Below are positions 1-8,562 of a DNA stretch of 64,000 nucleotides, piece by piece. How positions within the stretch are numbered: position 1 is the stretch's first letter; each line of letters opens with the position of its first letter. The DNA comes from an uncultured Lachnospiraceae bacterium (lineage in GTDB: Bacteria > Bacillota > Clostridia > Lachnospirales > Lachnospiraceae): assembly GCA_910578115.1 (NCBI GenBank), contig CAJTPO010000011.1:1-64000 (forward strand), read 5' to 3'. The translations under genes and the position numbers were made by a program. The notes under the pieces were generated by a model. It saw only the letters and a program-made list of their open reading frames with translations. It was not told the DNA's origin and did not search any database.

Positions 1-2
1 TC

Positions 3-173
3 CAGTCTGGTGTCATCCCATTTCCCTTTATTGAGGAAATGTGCGACTGTGGTACGGTGACAGGAACTGTATTTTTCAAAATCGATGGTCTTTCCATGAT
101 ATCCAAGAGAAAAGACGGATATCAGGATAGCCATGATATGCTTTATAGCCGTCTGAGGGAAGACACGGCATAG
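3..173 (+). CDS. C-terminal fragment of an unidentified protein
   Basis: An open frame enters from the left edge and ends at TAG 171-173, giving the last 56 residues of a protein. The tail contains EEMCDCGTVTGTVFFKIDG and ends SRLREDTA. It has no membrane segment and I do not recognise a family. It could equally be a chance open frame, because nothing upstream is visible. The following gene encodes a sugar-binding lipoprotein, but the tail does not resemble the C-terminus of an ABC sugar permease. Confidence 0.35.
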   Translation, partial: QSGVIPFPFIEEMCDCGTVTGTVFFKIDGLSMISKRKDGYQDSHDMLYSRLREDTA

Positions 174-230
174 GCTCATATTTTTTAAGCAGTTGTAAAG
201 TAGCGCTGAATGGTATATACTGTTCTCTAT

Positions 231-301
231 AAGACATCATCCTTTGTAGGTTATTGTTTTCTTAGCAGATACAGTATACACCCACAGAGGCATGATGTCT
301 T
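231..301. repeat. Long inverted repeat upstream of the binding-protein gene
   Basis: Arms 231-247 and 284-301 can pair over 17 positions, with one G-T wobble and one bulged C at 291; the loop is about 36 nt. The core AAGACATCAT / ATGATGTCTT is perfect. Just outside the left arm, 216-223 (TATACTGT) is complementary to loop bases 271-278 (ACAGTATA), which would allow a pseudoknot. No T-run follows, so it is not a normal terminator. The rest of the 290-bp gap 174-463 shows nothing else that I can name. Confidence 0.6.
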
Positions 302-463
302 TAGTTTGATGCTATTTGATGCAATTTTGGTAGAATTTCAAATTTGCTCATTTATAGTTATTAAAATAGAGGCAGCATAACAGGGGGTCCCTGTTATTGA
401 TGTGATGGCATAGATCATATCGTATGTAAAACACAGAATTGTTGTGAAGGAGGATGAAGAGGA

Positions 464-2179
464 ATGAAACGCAGAAAGATTTTGGCACTGCTGACCGTAG
501 GTGCGCTGCTGGCCGGCACACTGAGCGGATGCGGCGGTGACAGCGGGGCGTCAGGAGACGCCGGCAGTGCAGGAAGCACGGGAGAGGCAGCAGGAGAGAG
601 CGCGGACGCGCAGGGCGGCGGAGATGATACTTCACCGATCACCTTTGAGTATTACAATGCGGACGGTAAGGATGACGGCTGGAGCGATACACCGGTAGGT
701 TCCGCCATTGCGGATGCGACAGGTGTCAGACTGGAGATCACCTATCCGGTATCCAGTACCGGAGATCCTTCCGAGGACGTGGCTTTGATGATCGCCAACG
801 ATGAGTATCCGGATCTGATCTATTCCAAGACGTCTGCAGCCAGCCTTTATGAGGCGGGAGCGCTGATCGACATGACGGACCTGATCGAGCAGTACGGCCC
901 GAACATCAAGAAGATGTACGGGGACGAGTTTGAGAAGCTGAAATGGAGCGCCGATGATCCTGGCATCTATCAGTTGTCCTATGCAGGTGTGGGCGGCAGA
1001 TATTTCAGCACGGGCGGAACCTGTCAGATTCAGTATGCGGTATTGAAAGAGAATAACTACGAGTATCCCAGGACTCTGGATGAGTATGAGGCGATGATCA
1101 AGTCATATCTGGCGGCGCATCCCACTACGGAGGATGGTCTGGAGACCATCGGTATGTCGATGAGCGCTGCGGACTGGCACTGGATGATCACGCTGGCGAA
1201 TCCGGCAGGTTATATCGCGGATGCAGCTCCCGACAATGGTTCCTGGCTGGTGGATGAGAACTATAACTGTATCTTTAAACAGAAGAGCGAGAATGAGAGA
1301 GAATATTTCAAATGGCTGAGCCGTATGTATGACGAAGGCATTCTGGATCCGAACTTCGCAACACAGACGGATGACGATTATATCGCGAAGCTCGTCAGCG
1401 GCCGCGTAATCGCGATCACGGATGCAAACTGGCACTATTATCAGGCACATGTATCTCTGAATGCAGAAGGAAAAACAGATAAGACTTACTGTGGTCTTCC
1501 GGTGACGCTGCGTGCTGACCAGAAGGCGCCCAGCTTAATGTATCAGGGTCTGCAGGTTGGTTACGGAATCGCCATCACCAAGAGCTGTGAGGATCCGGTG
1601 CGCGCGATCAAGTTCCTGGATTACCTGTGTTCCGATGAAGGCGCGATCCTTTACCGCTGGGGCATCGAGGGAGAGCATTATTTCCTGGATGAGAACGGCA
1701 TGAGATATCGTACCGAAGAAGAGATCGCGAAGGCGAAGACGGATCCCGATTATGGCAAGAATACCGGAATCGGCAGCTGTGTGGGATTCCCGATCTACGG
1801 CGACGGTGTGCAGGATGCCAACGGGGATTACTATACACCCACCAACAAGCAGTCCACCATCGCAGAGTACAATGAGGAAGAGAAGGCTGCCTGCGAGGCA
1901 TGGGGCGTAGAGATGCTGACGGATATCTTCCCGCAGCCGGAAGAATTCGAGACGCCGCCTTACTCACCGCTGTGGGCGTATGGAGTTCCGCAGGAGATCA
2001 ACAGCACCGTGACAGTCTTAAATGAGATTCTGTTCCCGGCGCTTGTAAAATGTGTGACCGATCCTGTAGATTCTTTCGACGCCAACTGGGATGCGATGCT
2101 GGCAGATCTGGAGGCAAATGGCATGCAGGAGGCAAGCGATATGATGACGGAGTTTTTGGCAACAAAACTGCCGCAGTAA
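464..2179 (+). CDS. Extracellular solute-binding lipoprotein, sugar ABC type
   Basis: Substrate-binding component of a carbohydrate ABC importer, anchored outside the membrane. The 571-residue protein begins with a lipoprotein signal: basic MKRRK, a hydrophobic core and lipobox LSGC with Cys23 as the lipidated residue, then a Gly/Ser/Ala-rich linker to about residue 50. The remainder is a large type-2 periplasmic-binding fold (for example MIANDEYPDLIYSK near the N-terminus), of the size typical of LipO-like proteins in Lachnospiraceae. AAGGAGG lies 10 nt before the ATG. No permease or ATPase genes lie beside it in this window, so they must lie to the left or elsewhere. The GH3 gene downstream suggests an oligosaccharide ligand; the exact sugar is unknown. 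Confidence 0.85.
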   Translation: MKRRKILALLTVGALLAGTLSGCGGDSGASGDAGSAGSTGEAAGESADAQGGGDDTSPITFEYYNADGKDDGWSDTPVGSAIADATGVRLEITYPVSSTGDPSEDVALMIANDEYPDLIYSKTSAASLYEAGALIDMTDLIEQYGPNIKKMYGDEFEKLKWSADDPGIYQLSYAGVGGRYFSTGGTCQIQYAVLKENNYEYPRTLDEYEAMIKSYLAAHPTTEDGLETIGMSMSAADWHWMITLANPAGYIADAAPDNGSWLVDENYNCIFKQKSENEREYFKWLSRMYDEGILDPNFATQTDDDYIAKLVSGRVIAITDANWHYYQAHVSLNAEGKTDKTYCGLPVTLRADQKAPSLMYQGLQVGYGIAITKSCEDPVRAIKFLDYLCSDEGAILYRWGIEGEHYFLDENGMRYRTEEEIAKAKTDPDYGKNTGIGSCVGFPIYGDGVQDANGDYYTPTNKQSTIAEYNEEEKAACEAWGVEMLTDIFPQPEEFETPPYSPLWAYGVPQEINSTVTVLNEILFPALVKCVTDPVDSFDANWDAMLADLEANGMQEASDMMTEFLATKLPQ

Positions 2180-2250
2180 GGTTACCTGATATTTCACATT
2201 TTCTCCATGTAGAGCAGCTTATTTAATCTAATATGCATATACATTCGGAA

Positions 2251-2284
2251 AGGACTGATATTTGGAAGGATATCAGTCTTTTCC
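2251..2284 (+). terminator. Rho-independent terminator after the binding-protein gene
   Basis: GACTGATAT (2253-2261) pairs perfectly with ATATCAGTC (2270-2278) around an 8-nt loop, followed by TTTT. It separates the binding-protein gene from the GH3 gene. Between it and 2476, a 12-bp direct repeat AATTAAGAATAT occurs at 2422-2433 and 2438-2449, just upstream of the GH3 ribosome site. Confidence 0.8.
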
Positions 2285-2476
2285 AGATTTACCGGCGAAA
2301 CGGTGCGTAAGATGTATTATAATCCGGATAAGATGTGCAATTATCAGGGTTACGTCTGACGCGGAGAACAGATAGAATGGAAAGACAGCGGCAAAGAGTG
2401 AGAATCAGAAAGCGTTATGATAATTAAGAATATAAAAAATTAAGAATATGATAATTCAAGAAAAGGAGACGAAGCT

Positions 2477-5422
2477 ATGGAAAAGAAGAACACACCCTTT
2501 TGGGACAGTTCGCTGCCAATCGAAAAACGGCTGGACTGGCTGCTTGCCAGGATGACGATCGAGGAGAAGCTGAACTGTCTGTCGTCGAGGATGCCGGCGC
2601 TTGAGCGGCTGGGGATTCCTGCCATGTCCTTTGGCGGGGAGGCGGCTCACGGCGTGGAGGCCAGAAATGACCAGAACAGGCTTGGCGGGCCGGAACCCAC
2701 CACGTCCTTCGTGCAGCCCATCGGCATGAGCGCCACCTGGGATCCGGAGTTGATCAAACAGGCCGGCACGGTGACCGGCACAGAGGCGCGGGTGATCTAT
2801 CACAGACATCCGGACAGAGGCTTAAGCCGCTGGGCGCCTACGGTGGATCTGGAGCGCGATCCGCGCTGGGGCAGAACGGAAGAAGGATATGGAGAGGATC
2901 CGGTGCTGACCGGAGAGATGGCTTCCGCTTATGTACAGGGAATGCAGGGAGATAACGACCGTTATCTGCGTGTAGCGGCGACCCTAAAGCATTTTTACGG
3001 TAACAATACGGAAGTGGGACGGGGTTGGAAAAATGTTTCCATTGATCCCCGCAACAAGTATGAATTGTATCTGGAGCCTTTTCGCCGGGCCATCGAGACG
3101 GGCGGGGCGGAAGCGATCATGACCGCCTACAATAAGATAAACGGTACGCCGGGAATGTTAAATGACGAGGTACAGAAGATTCTTAAGGATGAGTACGGTC
3201 TGGTGCACGCGGTGAGCGACGGCGGCGCCACGGCGCTGGTGGCGGCTCTGCATCATTACTACGGGACCAATGCGGAGACGGTGGCTGCGGCGGTGAAGGC
3301 GGGTGTGGATACCATGTCCGACGATCCGGTGATGGTGGAGCAGGCGGCAAGGGAAGCCTGGGAGCTGGGACTGCTGACAGAGGAGCAGATCGATAAGGCT
3401 CTTCGCTGTGCGTTCCGTACCAGACTGCGTCTTGGCATCTATGATGCGCAGCCGGGCAATCCCTACGACAGGGTGACGGAGGCGGATCTGGATACGGCCG
3501 AGAGTCGTGCGGTCTGCCGGCAGGTGTCCAGGGAGGCGGTTGTGCTTTTGAAAAACGAAGACGGTTTTCTGCCGCTTTCCAAAGAACAGGCTGGGGAGCT
3601 GGCGCTGATCGGCCCGCTGAGCGATGCCTGGTATCAGGACTGGTACGGCGGAGAACCGCCTTTCCGGACGACGCTTCTGGACGGCATAAAGGAGCTTACA
3701 GGAGCCGGGATTGCCTGTGCGGACGGTCTGGACAGGGTGGTGTTCCGCTGCGGAGAGCAGGGAATCGCCGTGGCAGAGGACGGCACATTGTGTCTGCGCG
3801 ACGAACCGGATGTGTTTATCCGGGAAGACTGGGGATCGGGCAGCCACACGTTCCGCTGTGTCAGGACGGGCAAATACATGAATTCCAGGCTGTACGGCGG
3901 CCCGGACAGCAAGGAGGAACCGGGACGGATCGCGGCGGAGAAGGATTCGGCGATGGACTGGTTCGTGATGGAGATCTTCCATGTGGAGCCGAAAGAGGAC
4001 GGCAGCGTGCGTTTGACCAACCGTTTCGGCATTCCCGTACAGGCACGTGAGGACGGCAGTCTCTGGTCTGTGCAGGGCGGGGACGGCACGCCTTTTGTCA
4101 TGGAGACGGTGGAAGACGGGCTGCAGGAAGCGGTGAAGCTGGCGGGAGCCAGAAAGACCGTGGTGCTGGCTCTCGGCTGTAATTCCATGATCAATGCGAA
4201 GGAAGAAGTGGACCGGGAGACCATTGAACTGCCGCCCGCGCAGGAGAAGCTGCTGGAAGCGGTGTATGCGGCCAACCAGCGGGTGGTGCTGGTGTTGTTC
4301 TCGAATTATCCGTATGCCGTCAATCTGGCACAGGAGAAGCTTCCGGCGATCCTCTGGAGTGCGACCGGGGCTCAGGACATGGGAGCGGCCATGGCGGAAA
4401 CACTGTTCGGACACAACAATCCCGCCGGCAGGCTGAACCTGACCTGGTATCAGGGGGACCATCAGCTGCCGGATATTGACGACTATGATATCATCGGCAA
4501 GGGACGCACTTACCGGTATTTTGAGGGTGACGTGCTCTATCCATTCGGGTATGGTTTAAGCTATACGCAGTTTGCCTATTCGGATCTGTCGGTGACGCTG
4601 CAGGACGGCGCGATGCTGCACATCTCCCTGCAGGTGGAAAATACAGGCAGTGCGGCCGGAGATGAAGTGGTACAGATCTACGGGACGGCGCCTGCTTCCC
4701 GCGTGAAGAAACCGCTTCGGCAGCTGCTGGCATTCAGACGCTTAAAGGATGTGGCGCCGGGAGAAAGCCGCAGGGTGGAATTTGTGGTTCCGACAGAGGA
4801 ATTCCGTTTCTACGATGTAATAAGCAGGCAGCTTATGGTGGAGCAGGGAAGCTATACGATCTATGCGGGTCCTTCCAGTGCGCAGGCGCTTCTCATGGCG
4901 CAGGTGGAGCTGCCGGGACAGCAGACAGGAGAGCGGTGTCTGCGGCAGAGAACGGCGGCAGACCTCTATGATACTTATGAAAATATGGTATTGACGGAAG
5001 GACATTTCGGCTTTAAGGCAGTGGTTCTCCATGATCCGGCGAAGAAAGGCGTGCTGTGTTACGGCGACTGTAAGCTGGAGGAAGGCGTGCAGGCACTGCT
5101 GCTGCATTGCAGAAGCGCAGAAAAGAGCAGTATCACCGTCTTTATAGATGACCGTAAGGCGGCCTTCTGGGAGGGCGATACGGCGTCTTATGAGCGGATG
5201 CCGATGCCGCCGCTTGATGAAAAGGCAAGAGAGGACGCGAAGCGGCGGAAGGCCAGCTGGCAGCCTGTCTACACCGATGTACGGCTGCCTTTGGACGAGG
5301 CTTTGATCGGGGAGGTCGTAAAGGCCGGGAAAGCCGTGGAGATCCGTCTGGAGCTGACGGGAGATATCAGTCTGTGCAGTCTGCAGGCGGAATATAAGCC
5401 GGACAGCTCTCCCGCGGAATAA
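2477..5422 (+). CDS. Glycoside hydrolase family 3 (beta-glucosidase/beta-xylosidase type)
   Basis: Retaining exo-glycosidase that removes terminal beta-linked sugars from oligosaccharides. The 981-residue protein lacks a signal peptide, so it is probably cytoplasmic. The (beta/alpha)8 domain spans about residues 30-320, with KHFYGNN at 171-177 and the nucleophile Asp248 in AVSDGG. The second alpha/beta domain follows and is interrupted near residues 420-520 by an inserted region that reads like a fascin/beta-trefoil domain (GSGSHTFRCVRTGKYMNSR). A fibronectin-III-like domain begins near residue 690, and a further C-terminal beta-rich region reaches the end. The ribosome site AAGGAG precedes ATG 2477. 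The stop lies inside the end of the convergent LacI gene. Specificity (glucose, xylose or other) cannot be read from sequence. Confidence 0.9.
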   Translation: MEKKNTPFWDSSLPIEKRLDWLLARMTIEEKLNCLSSRMPALERLGIPAMSFGGEAAHGVEARNDQNRLGGPEPTTSFVQPIGMSATWDPELIKQAGTVTGTEARVIYHRHPDRGLSRWAPTVDLERDPRWGRTEEGYGEDPVLTGEMASAYVQGMQGDNDRYLRVAATLKHFYGNNTEVGRGWKNVSIDPRNKYELYLEPFRRAIETGGAEAIMTAYNKINGTPGMLNDEVQKILKDEYGLVHAVSDGGATALVAALHHYYGTNAETVAAAVKAGVDTMSDDPVMVEQAAREAWELGLLTEEQIDKALRCAFRTRLRLGIYDAQPGNPYDRVTEADLDTAESRAVCRQVSREAVVLLKNEDGFLPLSKEQAGELALIGPLSDAWYQDWYGGEPPFRTTLLDGIKELTGAGIACADGLDRVVFRCGEQGIAVAEDGTLCLRDEPDVFIREDWGSGSHTFRCVRTGKYMNSRLYGGPDSKEEPGRIAAEKDSAMDWFVMEIFHVEPKEDGSVRLTNRFGIPVQAREDGSLWSVQGGDGTPFVMETVEDGLQEAVKLAGARKTVVLALGCNSMINAKEEVDRETIELPPAQEKLLEAVYAANQRVVLVLFSNYPYAVNLAQEKLPAILWSATGAQDMGAAMAETLFGHNNPAGRLNLTWYQGDHQLPDIDDYDIIGKGRTYRYFEGDVLYPFGYGLSYTQFAYSDLSVTLQDGAMLHISLQVENTGSAAGDEVVQIYGTAPASRVKKPLRQLLAFRRLKDVAPGESRRVEFVVPTEEFRFYDVISRQLMVEQGSYTIYAGPSSAQALLMAQVELPGQQTGERCLRQRTAADLYDTYENMVLTEGHFGFKAVVLHDPAKKGVLCYGDCKLEEGVQALLLHCRSAEKSSITVFIDDRKAAFWEGDTASYERMPMPPLDEKAREDAKRRKASWQPVYTDVRLPLDEALIGEVVKAGKAVEIRLELTGDISLCSLQAEYKPDSSPAE

Positions 5423-6404
5423 AGGTGACGGGGAGTACTTTGGAAGTGACGGAGCATCCGGGCGTGTAGAGCTGGTCGTTGAGCAGATTGATGATCTCGG
5501 ATGCCGCGTGCTCCAGCTGCAGATGCATTACGGAGAGACTGGGGAATGATACCGCGCTGATTTCCTGGTTGTAGTCCCCGATGGCGATGAGTTCCATGTC
5601 GTCGGGGAAGCGGACTCCCTTTTCGGTGAAAGCGCGCAGAGCGCCCAGTGCGAGTTCTTCGCGCAGATAGAAGATACAGTCTGTCTCAGGGTGTTCACGC
5701 AGCAGCCTTGCGGTTGCTTCGTAGCTGCTCTTGGGGGAATAGTCGGTGCGGCAGATCAGAGTTTCTTCCATACCCAGTGACTGACAGGTGTAGGCGAAAA
5801 GATTCTGGCGTATGTGCATACCGTTGAAGGTGGGCGGGCTGGAGACCACTGCCGGATGTTTTCTGCCGTGGGAGGCAAAAATTCTGGCCGGGATTGAGCC
5901 GATGGTACGGTCATCCATGACGACGCTGGAATACTTGTCGGAATAACGGTTGTACAGGATGACCGGGCGCGGGAAGCTGTTGCTGTCCAGAAACTCCATA
6001 TCGCTCTCGGAGGCGTTGCAGACGATGATGCCGTGACAGGAGAGAAGCAGTTCGTTTCTCATGGCATGACTAAGCTGTCCGGCCCGGTACGACTGCAGCA
6101 GCACCTCGAAAGGCAGGTGATTGGTTGCGATGTTGTCCTCGATGCCGCGGAAGAAATGGATCATCGTCTGGGTACGGGAATCCGAGACCCAGAAGATCAG
6201 GATCCGGTGGGCGAACTGACTGCCGGCTTTCTTCAGGCCGACGGCCTGGAGGTTTGGCAGGTAGCCCATGCGTCTGGCAATCTCCAGTACCCGTTTCTCG
6301 GTCTTGGGAGAGATCTTCCTTTCTTTGGATTTTCTGTTGAGGATCAGGGAGACGGTAGTCGGTGAGACATTTGCTTCCCGTGCGATTTCTTTGATTGTGA
6401 CCAT
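5367..6404 (-). CDS. LacI-family transcriptional regulator
   Basis: DNA-binding repressor of 345 residues. The N-terminus MVTIKEIAREANVSPTTVSL is a LacI helix-turn-helix and hinge; a periplasmic-binding-protein-like sensor domain follows from about residue 65. I chose ATG 6402-6404 because AGGAG precedes it and the helix-turn-helix begins there; the open frame extends 31 residues further upstream without a domain. Its last 56 bp overlap the end of the GH3 gene, tail to tail. It lies between the GH3 and esterase genes and most likely controls one or both. I did not find a clear LacI palindrome in its own upstream region. Confidence 0.88.
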   Translation of the reverse strand: MVTIKEIAREANVSPTTVSLILNRKSKERKISPKTEKRVLEIARRMGYLPNLQAVGLKKAGSQFAHRILIFWVSDSRTQTMIHFFRGIEDNIATNHLPFEVLLQSYRAGQLSHAMRNELLLSCHGIIVCNASESDMEFLDSNSFPRPVILYNRYSDKYSSVVMDDRTIGSIPARIFASHGRKHPAVVSSPPTFNGMHIRQNLFAYTCQSLGMEETLICRTDYSPKSSYEATARLLREHPETDCIFYLREELALGALRAFTEKGVRFPDDMELIAIGDYNQEISAVSFPSLSVMHLQLEHAASEIINLLNDQLYTPGCSVTSKVLPVTFIPRESCPAYIPPADCTD

Positions 6405-6672
6405 AAGGATACTCCTGAAATTCCTGGCCCCTGCCGGTATGATATGGCAGGAGGGCGGCTGCGTTACTTTATAAAATAATGCTACAATGAAATGCATAAA
6501 GGGTCAAGGTATGAAATGGATATCATAATGGATAAATCGTTGCTGTTCACGGTGCACGGCATTCTGCTGCAGGGCATCCGGCCGATAACTTTACGGTTTC
6601 AGGCATCCAGAGTGAGTGCAAAAAGAGGTATAAAGAGATATTTTCTGACAGTATTCAGGTTAAGCAGAATAA

Positions 6673-6701
6673 TTGACAAACAGTCCTGGAAAATGTATGA
6701 T
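6673..6701 (+). promoter_or_regulatory. SigmaA-type promoter of the esterase gene
   Basis: TTGACA at 6673-6678, a 17-bp spacer and TATGAT at 6696-6701: a near-consensus vegetative promoter about 100 bp upstream of the esterase start. Confidence 0.8.
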
Positions 6702-6726
6702 AAATAATTAAGAACTAAAACGATAA

Positions 6727-6774
6727 ACTTAACGAAAAAGTGGAATTAAGCAGGCAACCTGCAATGCGTTAAGT
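6727..6774 (+). repeat. Nested inverted repeats in the esterase leader
   Basis: Outer arms ACTTAACG (6727-6734) and CGTTAAGT (6767-6774) are perfect complements. Inside them GCAGG (6750-6754) pairs with CCTGC (6758-6762). The element lies between the promoter and the ribosome site, so it may be a repressor operator or a leader hairpin. Confidence 0.5.
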
Positions 6775-6804
6775 GAGATCGAAATGAACAAGGAGGCAGT
6801 AAGA

Positions 6805-8367
6805 ATGGAAAAGAAATTTATTTTCGATGACAAGACAGCCATTGTGGAGACTGAGAAAGGAAAGGTACGTGGGTATTTCTATGACGACATGTACATCTTC
6901 AAGGGAATCCCCTACGCAAAGGCGAAGAGATTCCATGCACCCGAACCGACAGATGCCTGGGATGATGTGATGACCACGATCAACTACGGACATGTATGTC
7001 CGCTTCTGGATGAGCCGCAGCCCGGTATCGGTGAGATGATGGTGCCGCACCGCTACTGGCCCATGAGTGAGAACTGCCTGAATCTGAACATCTGGACGCC
7101 GGGTCTGGACGGGGAGAAGCGTCCTGTTATGGTATGGCTGCACGGCGGCGGATTCTTTGCCGGTTCCTCCATCGAGCAGATTGCCTATGAAGGGGAGAAC
7201 ATGTGTAAGCTGGGACAGGTGGTGGTGGTGTCCGTGAACCACAGACTGAATGTGCTTGGCTACTGCGATCTGTCAGCTTTCGGTGAGGAATATGCGAATT
7301 CCGGCAATGCGGGAACCGATGATCTGGTGGCTGCGCTGCGCTGGCTTCATAATAATGTGGAGAAGTTCGGCGGCGACCCGGAGAATGTGATTGTATTCGG
7401 TCAGTCCGGCGGTGGAGCGAAGGTGACTACACTGCTGCAGACACCGGCGGCGGACGGCCTGATCGCCAAGGGTATCAACATGAGCGGCGTTTTGGGCGGT
7501 GCGATGGCGGACTGCAAGGGAAGCGGCGAGAAGCTGGTACGGGCCATGATGAAGGAATTGAAGATCGAGGATGTGAAAGCACTGGAGACGGTTCCGTTTG
7601 CCGAGCTGGGTGCTGCTTATAATAAGGTAAAACCCGAGCTGGAGAAGGCCGGCGAATATGTGGGCGGAGCGCCTTTCGTCAACGATTTCTATAAGGGAGA
7701 ACCAATCTCCAACGGTTTCCGTAAGGAGACGGCGCATGTTCCGCTGATGGTAGGCAGTGTGTTCGGCGAGTTCGGTTCCTTTGCTCCTACGCCTTATGAC
7801 CGCCGCAGCATAACGACAGAAGAAGGTATTGCGTATGTGAAGAACGAAGCCGGCGATGAGGATGTGACAGAGCTGATCGCAGGTTTCCAGAAAGCATATC
7901 CGGAGCGTAACCCGGTGGATATCATGACCGCAGATTTCTTCTTCCGCGCACCGGAGATCGACTATATCAGGGAGAGAAGTAAATGCAACGATAAGACATG
8001 GTCCTATCTGTTCAATCTGGACATGAACTTTGACGGCAGCCGGACACCCTGGCACTGTGCCGATATCCCGTATTTCTTCCACAATACGGCGTTTACGCCT
8101 TATACCCAGGAAGAGGGCGTTACGGAGCGTGTAGAGAAACTGATCTTTGACTCTGTAATGGCATTCGCTAAGAACGGCAACCCGGAGAACCCGGAGATGC
8201 CAAACTGGCCTGCCTGCACGCCGGAGGAAGAGGCGACACTGGTGATCGATAAGGAGTCCGCTGTGAAGGTGAACTTCGATCACGAGCTTGTTCCGATGCT
8301 TGCCAAAGTGATGGGTCCGATCATTGCCAGAAATATGGCGAAGAGGATGAAGGACGTGCAGCATTAA
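6805..8367 (+). CDS. Type-B carboxylesterase
   Basis: Serine esterase of the alpha/beta-hydrolase fold, 520 residues, no signal peptide. The oxyanion-hole motif HGGGF starts at His113. The nucleophile elbow GQSGG has Ser201, the family acid is probably Glu322 (VFGEFG), and the catalytic His is His417 in PWHCADIPYFF. I chose ATG 6805 because AAGGAGG sits 8 nt before it; an ATG at 6784 would add seven residues, lacks a ribosome site and places this AAGGAGG inside the gene. Neighbouring GH3 and LacI genes suggest a role in removing acyl groups from plant-derived sugars, but para-nitrobenzyl-esterase-like enzymes have broad substrates. A strong promoter precedes it and a terminator follows. Confidence 0.88.
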   Translation: MEKKFIFDDKTAIVETEKGKVRGYFYDDMYIFKGIPYAKAKRFHAPEPTDAWDDVMTTINYGHVCPLLDEPQPGIGEMMVPHRYWPMSENCLNLNIWTPGLDGEKRPVMVWLHGGGFFAGSSIEQIAYEGENMCKLGQVVVVSVNHRLNVLGYCDLSAFGEEYANSGNAGTDDLVAALRWLHNNVEKFGGDPENVIVFGQSGGGAKVTTLLQTPAADGLIAKGINMSGVLGGAMADCKGSGEKLVRAMMKELKIEDVKALETVPFAELGAAYNKVKPELEKAGEYVGGAPFVNDFYKGEPISNGFRKETAHVPLMVGSVFGEFGSFAPTPYDRRSITTEEGIAYVKNEAGDEDVTELIAGFQKAYPERNPVDIMTADFFFRAPEIDYIRERSKCNDKTWSYLFNLDMNFDGSRTPWHCADIPYFFHNTAFTPYTQEEGVTERVEKLIFDSVMAFAKNGNPENPEMPNWPACTPEEEATLVIDKESAVKVNFDHELVPMLAKVMGPIIARNMAKRMKDVQH

Positions 8368-8386
8368 ACAGCAGTTTCTTGGAGAG

Positions 8387-8446
8387 CTGTACATAGAATG
8401 AAGAGTAAGATCAGATACCCCGCCTGATTTTGGGCGGGGTATCCGT
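8387..8446 (+). repeat. 60-bp repeat, copy 1
   Basis: This segment matches 9826-9885 with 6 differences in 60 positions and no gaps. It begins CTGTACAT and ends with the hairpin GGCGGGGTATCCGT. The two copies flank the minus-strand nuclease-like gene. Confidence 0.85.
8414..8446 (+). terminator. GC-rich hairpin after the esterase
   Basis: GATACCCCGCC (8414-8424) pairs perfectly with GGCGGGGTATC (8433-8443) around TGATTTTG. The downstream bases are only modestly T-rich. The hairpin is part of a 60-bp unit repeated at 9826-9885. Confidence 0.65.
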
Positions 8447-8562
8447 GTCTGGAGTTCTTCCATTTTATTCGATGTTGATCTCTGTCGTATGAGTAGGGAT
8501 TATTTTGGCGAAGACAGGATAAAAAAACGGGTTCAACCATCACTGATCGGACCCGGTAAAAT

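Larger units (their letters stand above)
6405..6804. other. Intergenic region between LacI and esterase genes
   Basis: This 400-bp gap holds the divergent start regions. The esterase promoter is at 6673-6701 and a nested inverted repeat lies in its leader at 6727-6774. An open frame at 6492-6707 has no ribosome site and no recognisable protein, and is not annotated. Confidence 0.7.

Noticed and set aside
3158..4462. 434-codon minus-strand open frame inside the GH3 gene
   Set aside because: It is antisense to a clear GH3 gene and has no recognisable protein pattern; it arises from GC-rich codon use on the other strand.
6492..6707. 71-codon frame between LacI and esterase
   Set aside because: It covers the esterase promoter and has no ribosome site.
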